Made by a program: the position numbers and the translations under genes
Assembly: GCA_038501785.1 (NCBI GenBank)
Contig: JBAMJR010000199.1
Span: 21,001-85,000, forward strand
Reading direction: 5' to 3'
Source: Myoxocephalus aenaeus
Lineage: Eukaryota; Chordata; Actinopteri; Perciformes; Cottidae
DNA: 64,000 nt
Notes under the pieces: model-generated
What the model was told of the DNA's origin: nothing
Seen by the model: only the letters and a program-made list of their open reading frames with translations
Databases searched by the model: none
Shown: positions 55,310-64,000 of the stretch, piece by piece
Numbering within the stretch: position 1 is the first letter of the stretch
Layout of the letters: each line of letters starts with the position of its first letter

Positions 55310-55443
55310 CTGTTTCCTGTCCTGATATGGAAGACAAGACAACGGACCGAGCCTGAGGGAGGAGGAGCTTAAGTGTCCTTGAGCAGCATCACATGACCTT
55401 TGACCCCTGAACGCATCACACAGAGGAGGTTCACTACAGGATG

Positions 55444-55484
<41 letters not shown>

Positions 55485-56136
55485 CCATAAAAGAACACTT
55501 TTTTAAGAAGGAAGTCGTCCTTGAGGAGGAAGGAAAGACACCGTGTACTTGTACTACATTCTTTCACCGTGTACTGATACTGTGTACTTTTACTACAATC
55601 CCCTGATGTGACTTTGTGAATCACTGGTTCATTCCCAGTCCTCCCAGTGGAACCAGTTCAGCCCACAGCAGTGTGTTAGTCTCGTAGTCTGGATGAGTTG
55701 TTCATGCGGATGTTTTTTACAGAACATTCCTGTGAATGCTCCAGGAGAGCAGCCTCAGGGGAGGGGGAGGGAGGGGGAGGGGGAGGGAGGGGAAGGGGGA
55801 GGAGGAGGGGGAGGAGGGAGGGGGAGGGAGATGAAGAGGAGGGAGGGAGGAGGATGAAGAGGGAGATGAAGAGGAGGAGGGAGGAGGAGTCCAATTAAAC
55901 TTCCTCCCATGACCTCATCGCATTCTTGTCCGGAGGAACGAACAATGGCCGCTTTGACTTCTGGGCGCGTGGGCCGAGTGGAAGAGAGTCAGAGAGTCAG
56001 AGGCGGACCGAGGTCAAAGGTCACCGCTCTGTTCTCTTCAGTCATCAGCCACCAACTGTTTATTAAACAATGTGCTAATCTGCTGTTGAAGTTATGAAAA
56101 CCCACAACGCTCATGTTCCTGTTCCACGACTCAAAG
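55153..56136. other. non-coding with microsatellites
   Basis: (GT)n at 55250-55306 and 55443-55482, and a GGGGA/GGA purine tract at 55755-55890. No gene recognised. Confidence 0.75.
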
Positions 56137-57157
56137 CTCTGAGAATACTGCTGAGAATACTGCTGAGAATACTAATACTGCTGAGAATACTGCTGAGAAT
56201 ACTGCTGATAATACTGCTGAGAATACTAATACTGCTGAGAATACTAATACTGCTGAGAATACAGCTGAGAATACAGCTGAGAATACTAATACTGCTGAGA
56301 ATACTAATACTGCTGAGAATACTAATACTGCTGAGAATACTAATACTGCTGAGAATACTAATACTGCTGAGAATACTGCTGAGAATACTAATACTGCTGA
56401 GAATACTAATACTGCTGAGAATACTAATACTGCTGAGAATACTGCTGAGAATACTAATACTGCTGAGAATACTAATACTGCTGAGAATACTGCTGAGAAT
56501 ACTAATACTGCTGAGAATACTAATACTGCTGAGAATACTAATACTGCTGAGAATACTAATACTGCTGAGAATACTGCTGAGAATACTAATACTGCTGAGA
56601 ATACTGCTGAGAATACTAATACTGCTGAGAATACTAATACTGCTGAGAATACTGCTGAGAATACTAATACTGCTGAGAATACTGCTGAGAATACTAATAC
56701 TGCTGAGAATACTGCTGAGAATACTAAGACTACTGCTGAGAATACTACTGAGAATACTAAGACTACTGCTGAGAATACTACTGAGAATACTGCTGAGAAT
56801 ACTAATACTGCTGAGAATACTGCTGAGAATACTAGTGAGAATACTGCTGAGAATACTAATACTGCTGAGAATACTGCTGAGAATACTAATACTGCTGAGA
56901 ATACTAATACTGCTGAGAATACTACTGAGAATACTGCTGAGAATACTAATACTACTGAGAATACTGCTGAGAATACTAATACTGCTGAGAATACTGCTGA
57001 GAATACTAATACTGCTGAGAATACTAAGACTACTACTGAGAATACTACTGAGAATACTAAGACTACTGCTGAGAATACTGCTGAGAATACTAAGACTACT
57101 ACTGAGAATACTACTGAGAATACTACTGAGAATACTACTGAGAATACTAAGACTACT
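56137..57157. repeat. 12/18-bp minisatellite (left block)
   Basis: Units CTGAGAATACTG (12 bp) and CTGAGAATACTAATACTG (18 bp) in irregular order. Frames stay open on both strands because unit lengths are multiples of three. Confidence 0.95.
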
Positions 57158-57435
57158 ACCATAAAAGTCGGGTTACACACCGCTACTACCTTCGGTCAGT
57201 GTCCCCGTTAGCTCCCCGCTGTAGCCAGCTAGCTCTCCGCTAGCTCCCCGACAACCACAGAAGGTAGCGGGACCAGCGCCGGCTCGACACCCGACTTGGG
57301 CAGAGGGGACGCGAGCAGCAGCGCTAGCTAGCAGCAGCGCTAGCTATCAGCAGCGCTAGCTAGCAGCAGCGCTAGCTAGCTACAGCGGGGACACTGACCG
57401 GAGGTAGGAGCGGCTTGTAACCCGACTTTTACGGT
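57158..57435. mobile_element. fold-back (MITE-like) element between 12-bp arrays
   Basis: Long imperfect inverted ends: the left ACCATAAAAGTCGGGTTAC and the right, inverted, ACCGTAAAAGTCGGGTTAC, continuing to GGTCAGTGTCCCCG, about 50 bp with some six mismatches. The centre has an AGCAGCGCTAGCTAGC tandem (57312-57382). 278 bp with no coding capacity. Superfamily not determined; no clear target duplication. Confidence 0.7.
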
Positions 57436-60400
57436 GCTGAGAATACTGCTGAGACTACTGAGAATACTGCTGAGACTACTGCTGAGACTACTGCTGAGAA
57501 TACTGCTGAGACTACTGCTGAGACTACTGCTGAGACTACTGCTGAGAATACTGCTGAGAATACTGCTGAGACTACTGCTGAGACTACTGCTGAGACTACT
57601 GCTGAGACTACTGCTGAGACTACTGCTGAGACTACTGCTGAGACTACTGCTGAGACTACTGCTGAGACTACTGCTGAGACTACTGCTGAGACTACTGCTG
57701 AGACTACTACTGAGAATACTGCTGAGACTACTGCTGAGACTACTGCTGAGACTACTGCTGAGAATACTGCTGAGACTACTGCTGAGAATACTGCTGAGAA
57801 TACTGCTGAGACTACTGCTGAGACTACTGCTGAGACTACTGCTGAGACTACTGCTGAGACTACTGCTGAGACTACTGCTGAGACTACTGCTGAGACTACT
57901 GCTGAGACTACTACTGAGAATACTGCTGAGACTACTGCTGAGACTACTGCTGAGACTACTGCTGAGAATACTGCTGAGAATACTGCTGAGACTACTGCTG
58001 AGACTACTGCTGAGAATACTGAGAATACTGCTGAGACTACTGCTGAGACTACTGCTGAGACTACTGCTGAGAATACTGCTGAGACTACTGCTGAGACTAC
58101 TGCTGAGACTACTGAGAATACTGCTGAGACTACTACTGAGAATACTGCTGAGAATACTGCTGAGACTACTGCTGAGACTACTGCTGAGAATACTGCTGAG
58201 AATACTGAGACTACTGCTGAGAATACTGCTGAGAATACTGCTGAGAATACTGCTGAGAATACTGCTGAGACTACTGCTGAGACTAATGCTGAGACTACTG
58301 CTGAGAATACTGCTGAGACTACTGCTGAGACTACTGCTGAGAATACTGCTGAGAATACTGCTGAGACTACTGCTGAGACTACTGCTGAGACTACTGCTGA
58401 GAATACTGAGACTACTGCTGAGACTACTGCTGAGACTACTGCTGAGAATACTGAGACTACTGCTGAGAATACTGAGACTACTACTGAGAATACTGCTGAG
58501 ACTACTGCTGAGACTACTGAGACTACTACTGAGAATACTGCTGAGACTACTGCTGAGACTACTGCTGAGACTACTGCTGAGACTACTGCTGAGACTACTG
58601 CTGAGACTACTGCTGAGACTACTGCTGAGACTACTGCTGAGAATACTGCTGAGAATACTGCTGAGAATACTGCTGAGACTACTGCTGAGAATACTGCTGA
58701 GAATACTGCTGAGAATACTGCTGAGAATACTGCTGAGAATACTGCTGAGAATACTGCTGAGAATACTGCTGAGACTACTACTGAGAATACTGCTGAGAAT
58801 ACTGCTGAGAATACTGCTGAGAATACTGCTGAGACTACTGCTGAGACTACTGCTGAGACTACTGCTGAGACTACTGCTGAGACTACTGCTGAGACTACTG
58901 CTGAGACTACTACTGAGAATACTGCTGAGACTACTGCTGAGACTACTGCTGAGACTACTGCTGAGAATACTGCTGAGACTACTGCTGAGAATACTGCTGA
59001 GAATACTGCTGAGAATACTGCTGAGACTACTGCTGAGACTACTGCTGAGACTACTGCTGAGACTACTGCTGAGACTACTGCTGAGACTACTGCTGAGAAT
59101 ACTGCTGAGAATACTGCTGAGAATACTGCTGAGAATACTGCTGAGACTACTGCTGAGACTACTGCTGAGACTACTGCTGAGAATACTGCTGAGAATACTG
59201 CTGAGAATACTGCTGAGAATACTGCTGAGAATACTGCTGAGACTACTGCTGAGACTACTGCTGAGAATACTGAGAATACTGCTGAGACTACTGCTGAGAA
59301 TACTGCTGAGACTACTGCTGAGACTACTGCTGAGACTACTGCTGAGACTACTGCTGAGAATACTGCTGAGACTACTGCTGAGACTACTGCTGAGACTACT
59401 GAGAATACTGCTGAGACTACTACTGAGAATACTGCTGAGAATACTGCTGAGACTACTGCTGAGACTACTGCTGAGAATACTGCTGAGAATACTGAGACTA
59501 CTGCTGAGAATACTGCTGAGAATACTGCTGAGAATACTGCTGAGAATACTGCTGAGACTACTGCTGAGACTAATGCTGAGACTACTGCTGAGAATACTGC
59601 TGAGACTACTGCTGAGACTACTGCTGAGAATACTGCTGAGAATACTGCTGAGAATACTGCTGAGACTACTGCTGAGACTACTGCTGAGACTACTGCTGAG
59701 AATACTGAGACTACTGCTGAGACTACTGCTGAGACTACTGCTGAGAATACTGAGACTACTGCTGAGAATACTGAGACTACTACTGAGAATACTGCTGAGA
59801 CTACTGCTGAGACTACTGAGACTACTACTGAGAATACTGCTGAGACTACTGCTGAGACTACTGCTGAGACTACTGCTGAGACTACTGCTGAGACTACTGC
59901 TGAGACTACTGCTGAGACTACTGCTGAGACTACTGCTGAGACTACTGCTGAGACTACTGCTGAGAATACTGCTGAGAATACTGCTGAGAATACTGCTGAG
60001 ACTACTGCTGAGAATACTGCTGAGAATACTGCTGAGAATACTGCTGAGAATACTGCTGAGAATACTGCTGAGAATACTGCTGAGAATACTGCTGAGACTA
60101 CTACTGAGAATACTGCTGAGAATACTGCTGAGAATACTGCTGAGAATACTGCTGAGACTACTGCTGAGACTACTGCTGAGACTACTGCTGAGACTACTGC
60201 TGAGACTACTGCTGAGAATACTGCTGAGAATACTGCTGAGACTACTGCTGAGAATACTGAGACTACTGCTGAGACTACTGCTGAGACTACTGCTGAGACT
60301 ACTGCTGAGACTACTGCTGAGAATACTGCTGAGAATACTGCTGAGAATACTGCTGAGACTACTGCTGAGACTACTGCTGAGACTACTGCTGAGACTACTG

Positions 60401-62556
60401 CTGAGACTACTGCTGAGACTACTGCTGAGAATACTGCTGAGAATACTGCTGAGAATACTGCTGAGAATACTGCTGAGACTACTGCTGAGAATACTGCTGA
60501 GACTACTGCTGAGACTACTGCTGAGACTACTGCTGAGACTACTGCTGAGAATACTGCTGAGACTACTGCTGAGACTACTGCTGAGACTACTGAGAATACT
60601 GCTGAGACTACTACTGAGAATACTGCTGAGAATACTGCTGAGACTACTGCTGAGACTACTGCTGAGAATACTGCTGAGAATACTGAGACTACTGCTGAGA
60701 CTACTGCTGAGACTACTGCTGAGACTACTGCTGAGACTACTGCTGAGACTACTGCTGAGACTACTGCTGAGACTACTGCTGAGAATACTGCTGAGAATAC
60801 TGCTGAGAATACTGCTGAGAATACTGCTGAGAATACTGCTGAGACTACTGCTGAGACTACTGCTGAGAATACTGCTGAGAATACTACTGAGACTACTGCT
60901 GAGAATACTGCTGAGAATACTGCTGAGAATACTGCTGAGACTACTGCTGAGACTACTGCTGAGACTACTGCTGAGACTACTGCTGAGACTACTGCTGAGA
61001 ATACTGCTGAGAATACTGCTGAGAATACTGCTGAGAATACTGCTGAGAATACTGCTGAGAATACTGCTGAGACTACTGCTGAGACTACTGCTGAGACTAC
61101 TGCTGAGAATACTGCTGAGAATACTACTGAGACTACTGCTGAGAATACTGCTGAGAATACTGCTGAGAATACTGCTGAGAATACTGCTGAGAATACTGCT
61201 GAGACTACTGCTGAGACTACTGCTGAGACTACTGCTGAGAATACTGCTGAGACTACTACTGAGACTACTGCTGAGACTACTGAGAATACTGAGAATACTA
61301 CTGAGACTACTGCTGAGACTACTGCTGAGACTACTGCTGAGACTACTGCTGAGACTACTGCTGAGACTACTGCTGAGACTACTGCTGAGAATACTGCTGA
61401 GAATACTGCTGAGAATACTGCTGAGAATACTGCTGAGAATACTGCTGAGACTACTGCTGAGACTACTGCTGAGACTACTGCTGAGAATACTGAGACTACT
61501 ACTGAGACTACTGCTGAGACTACTGCTGAGACTACTGCTGAGACTACTGCTGAGAATACTGCTGAGAATACTGCTGAGAATACTGCTGAGAATACTGCTG
61601 AGACTACTGCTGAGACTAATGCTGAGACTACTGCTGAGACTACTGCTGAGACTACTGCTGAGACTACTGCTGAGAATACTGCTGAGAATACTGCTGAGAC
61701 TACTGCTGAGACTACTGCTGAGACTACTGCTGAGACTACTGCTGAGAATACTGAGACTACTACTGAGACTACTGCTGAGACTACTGCTGAGAATACTGAG
61801 ACTACTGCTGAGAATACTGAGACTACTACTGAGAATACTGCTGAGACTACTGCTGAGACTACTGAGACTACTACTGAGAATACTGCTGAGACTACTGCTG
61901 AGACTACTGCTGAGACTACTGCTGAGACTACTGCTGAGACTACTGCTGAGACTACTGCTGAGACTACTGCTGAGACTACTGCTGAGACTACTGCTGAGAA
62001 TACTGCTGAGACTACTGCTGAGACTACTGCTGAGAATACTGCTGAGAATACTGCTGAGAATACTGCTGAGAATACTGCTGAGACTACTACTGAGACTACT
62101 ACTGAGAATACTGCTGAGAATACTGCTGAGAATACTGCTGAGACTACTGCTGAGACTACTGCTGAGACTACTGCTGAGACTACTGCTGAGACTACTGCTG
62201 AGAATACTGAGACTACTGCTGAGAATACTGAGACTACTGCTGAGACTACTGCTGAGACTACTGCTGAGACTACTGCTGAGACTACTGCTGAGAATACTGC
62301 TGAGAATACTGCTGAGACTACTGCTGAGACTACTGCTGAGACTACTGCTGAGACTACTGCTGAGACTACTGCTGAGACTACTGCTGAGACTACTGCTGAG
62401 AATACTGCTGAGAATACTGCTGAGAATACTGCTGAGAATACTGCTGAGACTACTGCTGAGAATACTGCTGAGAATACTGCTGAGAATACTGAGAATACTG
62501 CTGAGAATACTGAGAATACTGCTGAGAATACTGCTGAGAATACTGCTGAGACTATA
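57434..62556. repeat. 5.1-kb 12-bp minisatellite with higher-order structure
   Basis: About 420 units of 12 bp, mainly CTGAGACTACTG and CTGAGAATACTG, with occasional 9-bp units. Long blocks recur: the rare word GACTAATGCT occurs at 58281, 59568 and 61614 with very similar surrounding unit order. Three frames of about 1700 codons are by-products. Confidence 0.96.
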
Positions 62557-62789
62557 ATGAGAATATAATGTAATATATAATGTAATACTACTGTGTATAC
62601 TGTATACACCCTCAGAGCAGGTGCCGGGGTCAGAGGTCAACCATCAGCCTCGGAGATAAAAACATGAACGAATCAGAGGGAGGAATGTGAGGAATGTGAG
62701 GAATGTGAGCATGAACATGAAACAGTCTGAGACTCACTCAGTCTGATCCACTCCAGCTGTGGCGACCTTTGACCCTCAGACGCTCTGCA
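62557..62789. other. short unique stretch
   Basis: Non-repetitive sequence apart from GGAATGTGA repeated three times near 62681. No gene. Confidence 0.5.
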
Positions 62790-63250
62790 TGTTTGTACTG
62801 TATACTAGTACTGTATACATGTACATATACTGTCACTGCATACTAGTACTATATTCTGTCACTGCATACTCGTACTGTATACTAGTACTGTATACATGTA
62901 CATATACTGTCACTGCATACTAGTACTATATTCCGTCACTGCATACTCGTACTGTATACTAGTACTGTATACATGTACATATACTGTCACTGCATACTAG
63001 TACTATATTCTGTCACTGCATACTCGTACTGTATACTAGTACTGTATACATGTACATATACTGTCACTGCATACTAGTACTATATTCTGTCACTGCATAC
63101 TCGTACTGTATACTAGTACTGTATACTAGTACTGTATACATGTACATATACTGTCACTGCATACTAGTACTATATTCTGTCACTGCATACTCGTACTGTA
63201 TACTAGTACTGTATACTAGTACTGTATACATGTACTACATACTGTCACTG
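62790..63250. repeat. 77-bp tandem repeat
   Basis: Five to six copies of a 77-bp unit containing GTATACATGTACATATACTG; starts at 62813, 62890, 62967 and 63044, then a copy with an extra 12 bp. Confidence 0.92.
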
Positions 63251-63287
63251 CATACACCATGATGATGGACCAGCATCAGGTCTCAGA

Positions 63288-64000
63288 GACCCGGTCTAGA
63301 TGAGACCCGGTCTAGCTGAGACCCGGTCTAGATGAGACCCGGTCTAGATGAGACCAGGTCTAGATGAGACCAGGTCTAGATGTGACCCGGTCTAGATGTG
63401 ACCAGGTCTAGATGTGACCAGGTCTAGATGAGACCCGGTCTAGCTGAGACCCGGTCTAGCTGAGACCCGGTCTAGCTGAGACCCGGTCTAGATGAGACCC
63501 GGTCTAGATGAGACCCGGTCTAGATGAGACCCGGTCTAGATGAGACCCGGTCTAGATGAGACCAGGTCTAGATGAGACCCGGTCTAGCTGAGACCCGGTC
63601 TAGATGAGACCCGGTCTAGATGAGACCCGGTCTAGCTGAGACCAGGTCTAGCTGAGACCAGGTCTAGCTGAGACCCGGTCTAGCTGAGGCCAGGTCTAGC
63701 TGAGGCCAGGTCTAGATGAGGCCAGGTCTAGATGAGGCCCGGTCTAGATGAGGCCCGGTCTAGATGAGGCCCGGTCTAGATGAGGCCAGGTCTAGATGAG
63801 ACCAGGTCTAGCTGAGACCAGGTCTAGCTGAGGCCAGGTCTAGATGAGGCCAGGTCTAGATGAGGCCAGGTCTAGATGAGACCCGGTCTAGATGAGACCC
63901 GGTCTAGATGAGACCAGGTCTAGATGAGACCCGGTCTAGCTGAGACCCGGTCTAGATGAGACCCGGTCTAGATGAGACCCGGTCTAGCTGAGACCAGGTC
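63288..64000. repeat. 16-bp minisatellite, cut by window edge
   Basis: About 44 units of 16 bp, TAGATGAGACCCGGTC, with variants CTGAG, GAGGC and CCAGG. The array continues past the window. Confidence 0.95.

Noticed and set aside
57181..57420. lamc1 exon 1 or a promoter in the GC-rich gap between 12-bp arrays
   Set aside because: The segment is a fold-back element with inverted ends and an AGCAGCGCTAGC tandem, and it encodes no LN-domain residues.
57376..62640. Open frames of about 1700 codons on both strands (LSSSLSS, LLRLLLR, FSAVVSAV)
   Set aside because: A 12-bp stop-free unit gives periodic frames on both strands; low complexity, no plausible start context, no protein family.

Overview
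The window is nuclear DNA of a ray-finned (teleost) fish, probably percomorph-like. A vertebrate gene is split by GT-AG introns, dispersed repeats typical of teleosts are present (a tRNA-derived SINE, hAT- and piggyBac-like elements without transposase, and a 73-bp repeat carrying a CCCCCTGGTGG core), and tandem-repeat content is extreme. Summing the spans listed here, about 36 kb of the 64 kb is minisatellite.

The one gene I can name is lamc1 (laminin subunit gamma-1), on the minus strand. I resolved 27 consecutive coding exons from 49761 down to the stop codon at 24841. Every junction is GT-AG and every phase agrees, giving about 1470 residues. They correspond to exons 2-28 of the 28-exon human gene. 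The visible protein holds most of the laminin N-terminal (LN) domain, LE (laminin-type EGF-like) repeats interrupted by a laminin IV-type domain, the nidogen-binding NIDPNAV motif, the long coiled coil, and the conserved C-terminus (GCFNTPSIEQP). Exon 1 (signal peptide and start of LN) is not visible and should lie beyond 64000, so 49762-64000 is read as part of intron 1. The 3'UTR runs from 24840 to a poly(A) signal near 22814 and contains its own 26-bp minisatellite.

Layout from the left: minisatellites and microsatellites (1-2200); a piggyBac-like element (2221-4962) holding a 45-bp minisatellite that is itself split by a hAT-like insertion (3444-4766); a 4.6-kb 22-bp array (5929-10532); a dispersed repeat ending in a 73-bp array (10981-11866); arrays of 30, 22, 64 and 26 bp (12269-18272); a CpG-rich segment with a plausible minus-strand first exon of an unrecognised gene (18341-18830); a 22-bp array (18868-20716); a second 73-bp array (22112-22697); then lamc1. 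Inside lamc1 large arrays fill introns 27, 12, 10, 4 and 2; the intron 2 array sits inside a hAT-like element with a target-site duplication. Right of exon 2 come an inverted copy of the 73-bp repeat (51372-52579), a 32-bp array, a SINE, a 30-bp array, and 12-bp arrays (56137-62560) interrupted by a fold-back element, ending in 77-bp and 16-bp arrays.

The very long open frames in the arrays (for example three overlapping frames of about 1500 codons at 5.9-10.5 kb) are by-products of stop-free repeat units, not genes. The observations most worth a second look are: arrays of CTCF-like motifs on both sides of lamc1; (UG)n tracts in place of polypyrimidine tracts at three lamc1 splice acceptors; minisatellites that have grown inside DNA transposons; and the repeated appearance of a 22-bp period in unrelated arrays.
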